64,000 nucleotides of DNA from Gaeumannomyces sp. JS-464 (lineage: Eukaryota > Ascomycota > Sordariomycetes > Magnaporthales > Magnaporthaceae): NCBI GenBank assembly GCA_002197995.1, contig NGZR01000008.1, forward strand, positions 248,001 through 312,000, written 5' to 3'. The notes below the pieces were generated by a model. That model was not told the DNA's origin. It did no database searches and saw only the letters and a list, made by a program, of their open reading frames with translations. The translations under genes were made by a program, and so were the position numbers. Positions 1-9,399 of this stretch are shown piece after piece; the first letter of the stretch is position 1; every line of letters begins with the position of its first letter.

Positions 1-648
1 GGCCAGTACCTCGAGCAGGGCATCCTTACCATGATGGACATCACGACCGACGGGCTCGGCTACATGCTGACCTTTGGCGACATCGTCTGGGTGCCCTTCC
101 TGTACTCGACCCAATGTCGCTACCTGTCCGTCTACCCGGTCCACCTGGGCGTCCCCGGCGTCGTCGGCGTCACGGTCGTCTTCCTCCTGGGGCTCTACAT
201 CTTCCGCGCAGCCAACACGCAGAAGAACGTGTTCCGCACCAAGCCCGACGACCCCAGTGTCAAGGGCATGTCCTACATCCAGACCAAACGCGGCACCCGC
301 CTGCTCACCGCCGGCTGGTGGGGGCGCTCGCGTCACATCAACTACTTTGGCGACTGGCTGCAGGCCTCGCCCTTCAGCCTGCCCACCGGCATCGCCGGTT
401 ATCTCATCCTCCCAGGTGGCGTGGCATTTGCAGGTGCCGGCGCTACGATGCTGGACGGGCGCGAGGTTGTGCAGGACGCTGCTAGGGGCTGGGGTATGGT
501 GTTTACCTACTTTTACGTCCTCTACTTCGCCGTCCTGCTCATCCACCGCGAAGGTCGTGACGATGCCGCCTGTGCCGAGAAATACGGCGACGACTGGGTC
601 AAGTACAAGAAGGCCGTGCCGTGGAGGATCTTGCCCTATGTCTACTAA
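1..648 (+). CDS. ERG24: Delta(14)-sterol reductase (C-14 reductase), C-terminal part
   Basis: The reading frame is open from the first base, so the gene starts outside the window. It ends in a TAA at 646-648. The product belongs to the ERG4/ERG24 sterol reductase family, which reduces the C14=C15 double bond in ergosterol synthesis in the ER membrane using NADPH. Visible hallmarks are DITTDGLGYMLTFGD near the start, several hydrophobic membrane segments (for example VGVTVVFLLGLYIF), GWWGRSRHINYFGDWLQA, and the family's C-terminal signature HREGRDDAACAEKYG followed by W..Y...VPWRILPYVY. About 215 C-terminal residues are present, roughly the last half of a normal ~480-residue enzyme. There is no frameshift or RIP-type stop, so this is the one apparently intact gene here. 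It lies 390 bp from a convergently oriented NTPase remnant. Family assignment is firm; the function follows from the family. Confidence 0.93.
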   Translation, partial: GQYLEQGILTMMDITTDGLGYMLTFGDIVWVPFLYSTQCRYLSVYPVHLGVPGVVGVTVVFLLGLYIFRAANTQKNVFRTKPDDPSVKGMSYIQTKRGTRLLTAGWWGRSRHINYFGDWLQASPFSLPTGIAGYLILPGGVAFAGAGATMLDGREVVQDAARGWGMVFTYFYVLYFAVLLIHREGRDDAACAEKYGDDWVKYKKAVPWRILPYVY

Positions 649-1038
649 GCATACTCGGCGTCTACTCCTTACGGCAACTTCTCTAGCGAATCGCGCGTAG
701 GCACCATATCGTGCCTTGTGCGCCTGCTTCTGGGGCTTTGGAAACTTGAGTGTTTCCTTCAATCTTGCTTTTTTTCTCAGTCTAATTCTATCGGACTCGT
801 CGACCCCCACCATCCCCCGACCTGTTTCGCCCCTGACTATTGCGAGCATTGCGGCAATACTCGTAATCCAAGCGTTTTTGTCTACTGCAGGAGACATCCT
901 TAGGGCCCCCGTCTCCTCCATCGAATCACTCGTGAATCAAGATCTTTCGTTTGCCCCGCCCGCGTAAGATCCTTCGTTCCCTCGCCCGCGTAAGATCATC
1001 CTTGAGCTTTGTTGCGCGCTCTACCCCAAAGGCCTCCG
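649..1038. other. Intergenic region between ERG24 and the NTPase remnant
   Basis: This 390-bp stretch lies between two convergent genes and should contain both 3' untranslated regions. A near-duplicate of about 20 bases (tcgtttgccccgcccgcgtaagatc / ctcgcccgcgtaagatc) repeats at about 948-1000. I see no convincing coding sequence. Confidence 0.5.
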
Positions 1039-2214
1039 TTAAAAGCCCATCTGTTCCGCTCTCATCACGTACTCCGTTTGACTTCCATTCTTTGCTCTAA
1101 GAGCTGACCACGGATCCACCGGATCGTCCTCCGCCAATGGAACCTCGAGGAGAATCTTGCAGGCAGCATAGCTGTTTTCCGTGGCGTTGCCCTGCAACGA
1201 GAACAAGAATCTGTCGAACAAACTTAACGATGCATCCTCCCCGCCCCGCAAGTTCCAGTGAACAAGACTCGGGTCGAAAATGGAAAGAATCATATCCAAG
1301 ACCTTCCAATGCTTGTCTCTTCCCTGACCCCTTTTAGTGTCCGCCAGAGTGAGGTAACAGCTTGGGGGGCAGACGGCATTGGAGTCTTCGTGGCCCCGGC
1401 ACTCCCGGCTAAAGTAAAAGGAGCTCTGGAAGATAGCATTAATGCTGTGGATTGGGCCGACTCCGTCAAGAACGGCACGTAACCCCTCCAGGTTTATTCC
1501 CCCGTCCACACCTTCACCTTCGTCCAACCTCGCGTCCTCGACCTCAGCTACCTTGCGCATGGGCTGCAAAGCTTGGAGGAAGACGGCTTTCCAGAAGTTT
1601 GAGAAGCCGCGGGAAGAAGCCACATCGATTTCCATTAGCCAGATGGTATATTGGTGAAGTCCCAGCCGAGATGCCACTATCGGCAGCATGCAGTCGTGAA
1701 CGCTGACAGCATATCCAGCCCGAGGGTAAGGAGAAAATGAAGGGAACATAGAGTGAGGTTCTTCGCCTTTGAAAAAGGCCTGTTCGGGCAGCCCACGTAG
1801 TCCATGATCGAGGAGGAATAAAGCCGAAATCGTCATTGGAAACCTTTGGGAAGCTGCCATGGACCAAGTCGAGTAGACGCATTCTTGGAGAATGTCGAAG
1901 GAGCAACCATTTGAAAGCTCAACCAGGCGGGCAAAGGAGCATGCGATGGAGAAGTGGGAATATCCCTCATTCTCGGTGGGCAGTAGGATAGCTGTAGCGT
2001 TCGGAGTGCGGAGGAACTCGACGACAGTGCGGTGAATGAAGCCTATGTGAGGCAGCCACTCCGATGGGCCCGAGTCTGCGTTCCAGGATTGTACGAGGTC
2101 GCGACATTGGTGCAGCATGATTTCTTTTAGTGAAAGAATTCCACCCATTCCCGACTTCCTAGTTTTGGATAGCCAGGCTAGTAATTGCCAAAGTGTCAAT
2201 GTCCCACATCGCAA
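1039..2214 (-). pseudogene. C-terminal fragment of a fungal NACHT-type P-loop NTPase (STAND/NLR-like)
   Basis: One open frame of 391 codons. The segment GFIHRTVVEFLRTP, followed by HFSIACSFARLVEL, resembles the region that follows the NACHT ATPase in a large family of fungal STAND proteins, where an (I/F)HRTV.EFL motif is typical. The rest is a poorly conserved C-terminal domain with a Cys/Gly-rich stretch near codon 275. No Walker A or B motif is present, so the N-terminal effector domain and the ATPase are missing. The fragment begins about 50 bp from the end of a TIR transposon, but the sequence beyond that transposon does not supply the missing half, so the truncation is probably older. 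STAND proteins act in non-self recognition and programmed cell death in fungi; that role for this copy is inference. It could alternatively be a downstream exon of a gene whose start I cannot see. Confidence 0.55.
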
Positions 2215-2264
2215 AAAAATGATTTGACGTCACTGCTGGATATGTGATTTTGGAAAGGAGGCTA

Positions 2265-3284
2265 TATCCCCGCACTCCCCCTTTTTGCTAATGGCACTCA
2301 CCCCCACCCCGATATCGGCCGGCATGTTTTTTTTTATGGCGCACCCATACAAACGAACACTGGCTTTAATGCACGGATAAAAGCAAATAAAGGGGAGGCA
2401 TTAAATTGAAGTTATCGCCAAGTGCAAAAAAGCAGTAAATTATCAAAAACCCGGTGTTGAACCGCCAAATTGCATAGGAAAAGTGCAAAGGCACGGCGTT
2501 GAGGCCGCCTATCTAGGGCTACAGAATGGCCTAGGGACTCGCAAAAGGATCAATAAACTCCCCTGGAGACGGCGCAGCCGCTCGCGGCGCTGCAGAGACC
2601 TCCCTGGCCGGCGTTGAGGGCAAGGGAGTGCCTAACTCTACCACTTGAACCTCGTCGGCCGAGTCCCTCTCCTGCAAAGAGGGGCCCTGTTCATATTGAG
2701 AGTAATCCCGTCTGGCATTTGCACGGATACCGGTGCGGGTGCTGCAACGAGGCCCTGTTGCCGGCCGTCTTGGAGTCTCGTTGAAGGGTCCCTGCCCTAA
2801 AGGACGCCCTTTTTCGTGCCTATTGGATCCAGGGCCCGAAGAAAGGATCCTCCGCGTCCCGGCGACCTTCCCGCAGCCAAAACGGGTGCACAGAAGTCAA
2901 TTGCAGGCCCGGAAAGTTGGGATTCTCGCGTTGGGCCTCGTCTGCAAAGGGATCGGGTGCCTCGCTTGCAGAGGGATCGGGAGGGTCGCTTACGGAGGGA
3001 TCGGGAGGGTCGCGTGCGGAGAGGCCTGCAGAGAGGGCCGGGCCCTCGCCTGCAGAGAGATCCGGCGAGTCGCCGTCGCTTGAGAGGATAATAACCTCGT
3101 TTATGGCGCTCTTATTGGTGCTCGTTTTGTTGTGCGCGGAAACCGATTGCCAATGGACTAGAAATGGCGAAAATGGAAATTCACCGCCAAATTGCGGGGC
3201 TGCGACATCGGAAAACACAGGCGGTGCACAGGCCAAAAGTGGGGCAGGTGAGTGCCATTAGCAAAAATGGGGAGTGCGGGGATA
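2265..3284. mobile_element. TIR DNA transposon, ~1.02 kb, probably non-autonomous
   Basis: Both ends carry matching inverted repeats of about 39 bp with one mismatch. The left end begins TATCCCCGCACTCCCC (2265-2303) and the right end is its reverse complement (3246-3284). TA lies directly outside both ends (2263-2264, 3285-3286), as expected for a TA target duplication of Tc1/mariner or pogo type. No transposase motif is visible; the interior holds only low-complexity frames and a 24-bp tandem repeat. GC content is high and RIP damage is slight, unlike the related copy near 54.4-55.3 kb. It lies between the NTPase remnant and the 3' end of the MFS gene. Superfamily is uncertain because the ATATA context also allows other TSD lengths. 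Confidence 0.72.
2938..3069. repeat. 24-bp tandem repeat inside the TIR transposon
   Basis: About five units, mostly 24 bp with one of 36 bp, start at 2938, 2962, 2986, 3010 and 3046. Each has the form TCG-x-x-TGCAGAGGGATCGGG. On the minus strand they read as a DPPDPS-like low-complexity peptide, which need not be expressed. Confidence 0.65.
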
Positions 3285-3519
3285 TACCCTCTTCTGTGTA
3301 TGCTGCCGATTGCGGGGGACGGTCCCCCATTTTTCTCCCTTCACACACCGAGCAGTCCGACTGCTCTGGCGCCAAGACGGCGTATTAATCCGACTTGCTT
3401 CGTGTCGTTCGAATCTATCAAAACAACACACAGTCAAGAGGTATACCTATCGTAGTTTCTATCTTAGAGAAAGGCAATGCCAAGTAGAATCTCGGGAAGG
3501 GAAACACCGAAAAAAAATC

Positions 3520-3536
3520 TCACGAGCCCTCCTCCT
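3520..3536 (-). pseudogene. Last codons and stop of the MFS transporter, cut off by transposon insertion
   Basis: Removing the TIR element at 3540-26120 and one TAA target duplicate joins this segment to the MFS reading frame at 26121-26124. The joined frame then ends MDKKLKEEGS followed by TGA, with the stop at 3520-3522. Without the removal the MFS frame runs into transposon sequence. The gene's final four codons and stop therefore lie 22.6 kb from its body. The joining is inferred from the TSD and from the frame that results. Confidence 0.7.
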
Positions 3537-4121
3537 TAAGGGCCTGTCCTAGACTATCGGTTTTTTGGTTTTTTTAACCCCCTGCCGGTTTTTTGGATAA
3601 GCGAGGATCGTCACAGGGGGCCCTGCAATAAAAAATGTACCTTCATAAATAAATTTGTCTATTTTTAACCCCTGGCAGCAGTTTGCAAGCGAATTTCCCC
3701 TTTAGGAGGTGGCAAAAAAAAAGATTTATTATTATCTGGTCCTATTTGCACGCACCAAACCCCTCGTGCCCGGCCTCCTACACGTGCCCGGCCTTCCCTA
3801 GGGCGGCCCTCCTTAAGGCGGCCCTTTTTGTCACAGCGGGTAGGGGCTAAAGAAAATGGGCGGCAAAAAGATGGTATTTCGAATAGGCTGGGGCCAAAGG
3901 CCTTGCCTGGGAGGAAATCTTTATTTATTATGGCCTGGAAGCCCGTGCGGAGGCTTGGGCACGTAACGGGCCCGTGACACTTTTTGGGGTTCGAAATTTT
4001 TCCAAGTCAAGCTCTTTCGAAAGCGGGAGGGTCGTTAGCTTTATATATTCAACAGATGGCAAAGGAGGTGGCAAAGGAGGTGGCTAGGGCCCGGGGTTTG
4101 CGACTCGTTGTCCTAAGAAAA

Positions 4122-4434
4122 TGTCACACGGAGGCGTCCTTGACTCTTAGAAATAGCCTTATAAGGGCCCCGAAGGCCCAAACGCTTGCAGGAAGTAAGC
4201 GCCGGAGCAGTGGAGCCAGTCGATAGAATGGGGCTACCAATCGGGCCAACGGCGGTGGCGTAAGTGGACGGACCATCGGCACGGGCCACCAAAATCTGGC
4301 TATTTAATCCCTGCGTTCTTTTTAAATCCCCTTAGCAAATTTTGGCTTTTTAAGCATTTTTTAAAGCTATGAAAGATTATTAGCTTTTATAATAAAGACC
4401 AACCCTTTTAAGCTTGCATTGCACCTTTATAACA
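4122..4434 (+). repeat. 5' LTR of gypsy-A
   Basis: Matches 25678-25989 along its length (for example ggggctaccaatcgggc and tctggctatttaatccctgc in both). It starts TGTCACACGG and ends CTTTATAACA. It is less AT-rich than the internal region. No obvious tRNA-complementary primer site follows directly. Confidence 0.92.
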
Positions 4435-4743
4435 AATAATTTTTCCTTTACTTAAAACCGCTTGCAGTGATTTACTATCTTTCCTTTTAAGCTTTGGAAG
4501 ATTACTATTCCACGCGATTTTACCCCGCATTCCTTTATAGGCATAGGTCGGTAATTTTTGTCGGCCGCCTTAATACGAATCCCATTACGATTTCGCAAAC
4601 GGCTATACCCAGGCCGCTTGCGTCCTAATAACCCGCTTCGGCGTTTACTTCCCTTTGGGAACCTTTAAAGTTGTCCTTTAGCGAGGACCCGGAGAAATCC
4701 AGCTCCGAGGAAAAGGAAAAAAACCAGGGCCCGGTGTTAATAA

Positions 4744-6850
4744 TGGCAGAACAAACGAACCCTTAAAACCCCTTTTCGGGACCGTCGGTTCCCATTCCGG
4801 GGTTGCAAAAAGCTCCCGACACTTTTATAACCGATGCTAATAGCGCTTTTATTTTGTACCAACCCTTATCGTTTAACGACGTTATAGGAACTCACTTTAT
4901 TATTTAAATCGCTACCCTTTTTACGCTTTTAATTTAGGTATAGGAGGTGCAATATGGATTTATCGACGCTTATAATGCAATCGCTTTTTTACGACGCGAC
5001 GTTACCTCGGAGCGCTTTAAAAAACGGGCCGATTTACAAAACCTTAAACGGTAATACAAAGGTATAACTCGAATTTATTAAACCATTATATCGCTATATT
5101 AAAACGAGATTGCCATTATAAAGGAATAACAGGAGCAATTCCGGCAGCGGGTAAAGTAAAAAGGTTAAGCCTTTGTATAGCAAGTATAAATTGTTATCGC
5201 TTTTTTTACCCACGACCACCGTGCTCGAAATAACGTTTTAGCATATTTGCGATAAGTTTTTAAAGCTTAGCAAGCTTATATTAAAAAATTCCATTAACGC
5301 TTTTCCTTTTTTAAATAAAGTGTTACGAATTAAACCGGGTAAATAAATACCTAAATTCGAAACTTTATAATTAAAAAAGCCGCTATTTTAAGCGATTTTA
5401 CAAAGTTAAAACGCCGCATTTTGGCCTAAGTTAAACCTTTTATGCGCGAAACTTTTAAAAAGGCACGACGTTTGGAAAAACAAGGCATCCGTTTAAAATT
5501 TACCACGGTTTACTCCGCTTTATAACGAAGCTCGCTACCATTTTTATCCTAGCAAAAAACCTTAATAAAGGAGGAGGTTTAAGCCGAAATCCCGCTTTTT
5601 ATAACGAAAGTAAATTCCGTTAAACAATCGGCTTTTAAACAATTTGCATTTTTTAAATAAGGTTTCGCCGAAAACGACCCTTTATTTTTTAATAACCTGT
5701 AACGGCAATAGGTTAGGGCTATAGCCGTTGCTACCTATTAATAGTACCGCGCCACTACCGCCGGGCCACGCCATTTAGGCAGCTTAAGTGGGTTATTTGG
5801 GGCCTTTTTTTAAAAGCCGCTTAACGAACCCCCTAATTATGTTGCAACCCCGAAAAACTTATCGGACTTTTCCAAATCGTCGTTAAATGATAAAAACGAT
5901 TACAGCGGGAACAACCGGGGCGATCCTCGAAAAATGTCCCGACGGCTTAGGGATTCGGGATTTCGGGACATTATTCGGGAATTTCGTCGCGGTTTTAACC
6001 GATCCACGGCTTTAACCGCTATCGTTAATCCAATTTAGCTTAATAAACCTAAAAAGTACGCGGGAAAAAACCTAGCGGCATTTAAACCTTAATGGTTTCG
6101 CGTTATAACCTATATGGAAACCTACGTGGATAGCTTCCTAAATAATGTTATAAAAATTAACTGGGTTAGGTTTTTCCTTACCGAAAACGCTTAAGTTTGG
6201 CATTATTAACGCATAAGGTTTATCCGGGGAATAAGATTAAAAGATAACTAGCACGCCTATTTGTCCGCGCTTTAAAAGCGTTTTAAAAACGCCATTAAGC
6301 ACTACCGCAACGCCCGAAAAATGCGAAAACTTAAATATAAAAGTAATACCGTGCAATATATTACCGAGCTTTTCGACTTTAACAAGGCAGTGCAATAATC
6401 CGGCGTTACTTTTCGGAAATACATTTCCAGCACCTTTGTTTAAGGAAATCACTTGTTTTATATATTCGTAATGGGAAGGCTTCCTTAATACGAACGAGGA
6501 ATTCCTAGCTGCTATTTAACAGGTAGGAAAAATCTATAAGGTTATGCTTTAAAACCCGGGGTTAAAATCGCAGTTAGGAAAAAAAGGGCCCGCTTTAACA
6601 TAAAAGCGTTTAAACGCGGGCCGTCCCCGCGATAACAGCTTTAAAAAGGCTAACAACTTAAGCCAATTTTTAAAGCCGGCGGTAGCTAAAAAGGCCGCAA
6701 TAAGCGATAAAAAGGACCATATTTAGCCTTTTATTAAGCAAGCATTAAAAGGTGTTAACCAAAAGGACGTGGATTAAAAAAGCAAGCAAAAGCGGCATGC
6801 TGGAAATGTGAACGGGAAAATCACCATATTTTAAAATGCTTCGCAAAGAA
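4744..6850 (+). pseudogene. gag of gypsy-A, RIP-degraded
   Basis: A plausible start, ATGGCAGAACAAACG, lies at 4744. The frame is interrupted by many TAA/TAG codons that CAA/CAG would have encoded before RIP. The clearest landmark is a CX2CX4HX4C zinc knuckle reading CWKCERENHHILKC at 6798-6839, the nucleocapsid motif that binds genomic RNA. Position and motif fit the gag polyprotein of a Ty3/gypsy element. It is followed by the protease region. Confidence 0.75.
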
Positions 6851-7072
6851 AAACGTTGCCGATAAGGATTTCCTTTCGCTTTCGACTAAAGTGGCTAGTA
6901 ATAAAAGGGTCGCTTTTAACGAACCCGCGGGTTACGAACTTAAAAAAGCTAAAATCGCGGTTATAACCCGGTTACGATAAGCATCCCCGTTACGGACCGA
7001 TATTTTAAAAAACTCCCTAAATTAAATTTCGATTGCTAATAATCCCGGATCGCTTTAACCAAAACCGGGGTT

Positions 7073-7970
7073 AGAATGGAAAAAAAGAGATTTATTATCG
7101 ATATGTACATCCGATTAAAAAGGCATCCCGAAATCCTTATTCGAGTTTTTTTTAACTTAAAAAGTGATATTACCGTTATTTCGAACCAAATTACGGCTTT
7201 ACTATTTAAATACGTTACCGACCGGCTTATTCCCCGAGTTATAGGAGCTTTTTACGGGGTTTAACAAAAGTAAAAGGGAAACAACTCCTTTTTAATGTCG
7301 TATTACGATATTAAAACCACCGAACGATAAAAACATTTAAAGTTAGCCTTTTCGATTTTAACTTCGATGTTTTTATGCTTTACGAATGGATTAAAAATAT
7401 AAACCTTTAGGATTTTTCGAAGGATTAAAACACGTCCGGTTCGAATTAAAAGGATGTTAAAAATGCAATCGGCTAAAAGCTCGGAAATTTAAAGCATTAT
7501 TGCCCGAAAACATCCTAATTACCGAACTTGTAACCATCGCTTTTATTAAACAACGTACTACAATTCCCCGGGATTTTAAGCCCCCCGGTAAACTTTAAAA
7601 ACAAGTTACGGGATTTTAAACCCCCCGGCGAATTTCATGTGCCGAAAAAGTTTAAGGAATTCCTTTTTATTATAACAGCCGAAACTGCTATGCGCTTACT
7701 GGATTACCAATTTTGGAATTATAAAATTAACCTTAAAAAGGAACCAAACTTATATAAAAACCCCTGTATTAAATAAGTGCTTAAAAATTGGAAATTTTTA
7801 AACCTTAGCTTTAAAAAAACCTAAAAGCAGGACGGATGCGTAAGTTAACCTCCGCCGTTGTGTTTTCCTTTGCTGTTCGCCGAGAAAAAGGACCTTTTAA
7901 ACCCTTACAACCCGTATTAACTATAGGGATTTTAACTCCAAAACGATACCAATTCGCTATCCTATCCTTT
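7073..7970 (+). pseudogene. Protease and pol start of gypsy-A, RIP-degraded
   Basis: A short frame at 7076-7264 contains FFNLKSDITVIS, which resembles the retropepsin active-site region (normally D-S/T-G-A followed by a hydrophobic strand) with the catalytic Asp position reading Asn. The sequence then continues in broken frames towards RT. It stops at 7970, where gypsy-B is inserted with TSD ccttt. The pol frame resumes at 15360. Confidence 0.55.
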
Positions 7971-8379
7971 TATTACAATTAAAGGTTTGCTTTTAAAGTA
8001 AAGCACTTCGGGGGTGGGGAAAACAGTATCGCCGGTGCTAATAACAGGGGATTACGTAACTTAAAAGGACAATTTAATTGCTTGCCTTAAGGGATGCTTA
8101 AAAGCTAACTTAGGTTAACTAATGCCGAAGCCTTAGTTAAAGCTACCTAAAACAATAGGAAACCCATTCTTTATATACACGTTGCTTTTTACCTTATGTT
8201 GGGTTAAATTTATAGCTTTGTTACAAATTCACAAATCCCTTTTGGATTTATTGCTTTGTTATAAATCCATAAATCCTTTTTAATTTACGTAACTCCACGT
8301 AACCGGAGCGGGGCGGAAGTACCACCTCGAGGCCCCTTTTTGCCTTGCTGTTTTAGGGGCTTGCATGCCGGTCGTAACA
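7971..8379 (-). repeat. 3' LTR of gypsy-B copy 1
   Basis: Matches 14946-15354 throughout. On the minus strand it begins TGTTACGACC and ends ATTGTAATA (CA-to-TA by RIP). It holds about two copies of a ~45-bp internal repeat around AAATCCACAAATCC. Confidence 0.92.
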
Positions 8380-8489
8380 TTAGGTTTCCCCTTTTAGGCC
8401 AAATCCTTTTGGCCACGTTTTATCGCCCCGCCTTTTGTTAGTAAAACTTTCCTTTTTTACCATTTCCCATCCCTTTTTATTTTAACAAA

Positions 8490-9020
8490 ATGTCCGGTCG
8501 GGTGCGAAAACGTCCTTTCGCAAAAAAAACCGTTAGTCGCAAAAAGCTTTTAGCGGCTGTTTTTTTTAATTGTTACGAAATGCCTTCTTGTTCGTACTAT
8601 TACGACGTTTTAAAGCGTAAAAAGTGCGACGCTTTTTTTTAAAACTCGTTTCGGTACGTGGAATGTTTCCGGATTAATCGTTCGGGCGATATTTTAAAGC
8701 CTTTTTTTTTCGAGCTTCGGAATATCGTTACCTAGCATTCCAAGCTCGAAACTAAGCTGGAAAAGGCGGAGAAAAAAGTCCTCCGTTTTCGAAAGCAAAA
8801 ACGAATGTGGCTGGAAAAGATAATGCGCGCGGTGCGTCGCGGTATTAACTCGGTAAAGGAACTAAAGCGTATCGAGCGGGAGGAGGCCGACCAGGCGGCT
8901 CGCCAAGCTGCTTCGCATTCCGAGTCCTTTATAGCTCCTTCCGTTCCTTTCGACTGGCAGGTGTTTAAGGTTAATCCTAACTTGGACCTGCTTGCTTTTC
9001 TTAACCGAGGTGAATTGTAA
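8490..9020 (+). pseudogene. Antisense accessory ORF of gypsy-B (Cys-rich N-terminus, coiled coil), two in-frame stops
   Basis: From ATG at 8490 to TAA at 9018-9020 there is one frame of 177 codons with only two internal stops, opposite in direction to gag-pol. The last 71 codons (from 8805) are fully open. The N-terminal part has spaced Cys residues (CYEMPSCSYYYDVLKRKKC, then YVECFR), where several Tyr codons (TAC/TAT) could be RIPed Cys codons. The C-terminal half is a charged probable coiled coil (KLEKAEKKVLRFRKQKRMW, RRGINSVKELKRIEREEA). Copy 2 keeps the same protein at 33380-33912. Fungal gypsy elements are known to carry extra Cys-rich/coiled-coil ORFs of this kind, but I cannot name a family. 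A zinc-binding role is inference. Confidence 0.6.
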
Positions 9021-9041
9021 CTTTTTCTAATAACTGCTTTA

Positions 9042-9111
9042 GGTTTTGTAGCGCATTGGGCGTGGCTTTGGTTTTTTTGCCGAGGTTTCGGGTTCGAATC
9101 CCGGCACGACC
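9042..9111 (+). other. tRNA-like sequence 1 in gypsy-B copy 1 (A and B boxes, T-run downstream)
   Basis: The 70-nt unit has an A-box-like TAGCGCATTGG at 9049-9059 (one mismatch to consensus) and a perfect B box GGTTCGAATCC at 9091-9101. A T-arm (TCGGG TTCGAAT CCCGG) is present, and the ends (GGTTTTG / CACGACC) pair at six of seven positions. An imperfect hairpin (about 9118-9156) and 19 T residues (9165-9183) follow, as in a Pol III terminator. The anticodon loop is abnormal, so I call it tRNA-like rather than a tRNA gene. It is repeated at 33934-34003 in copy 2. Confidence 0.55.
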
Positions 9112-9243
9112 GTAAAGGTCGACGAGTTTTCGGGCTTACCCCGGAGCTTGTCGAACTTTTACTCTTTTTTTTTTTTTTTTTTTGCTAACCGTTCGATGTA
9201 AACTTTTTTGCTTTATTTGGTTTTGGTAAATGTATTTTTTTTT

Positions 9244-9315
9244 AACCTAATAGTATAATGGTAACATTTCCTACCTTTTAGCCGGAAGTTTTAGGTTTAA
9301 TTCCTAACTAGGTTA
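9244..9315 (+). other. tRNA-like sequence 2 in gypsy-B copy 1
   Basis: The ends AACCTAA and CTAGGTT pair at six of seven positions; copy 2 has AACCTAG and pairs at all seven. The T-arm is a 5-bp stem TTAGG/CCTAA with a 7-nt loop TTTAATT, which is what RIP would make of a TTCGATT loop. A D-arm-like GTATAATGGTAAC follows the acceptor stem. The anticodon arm (about CCT...CCGG) has an 8-nt loop, so the anticodon cannot be assigned. A run of five T follows at 9319-9323. Confidence 0.55.
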
Positions 9316-9399
9316 AAGTTTTTCCTATTACGGCCGTTTATACGCACGGGGCACGGCCGGCGTGTGTATAACACGGCTGCGGTAAGCGGCCCGCTTTTT

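Noticed and set aside
2733..3236. Overlapping frames in both strands within the TIR transposon
   Set aside because: They follow a 24-bp tandem repeat and GC-rich composition; no transposase motif or conserved domain is visible.
9042..9315. Functional tRNA genes
   Set aside because: Anticodon arms are irregular and the sequences are tied to the retrotransposon, so I describe them only as tRNA-like.
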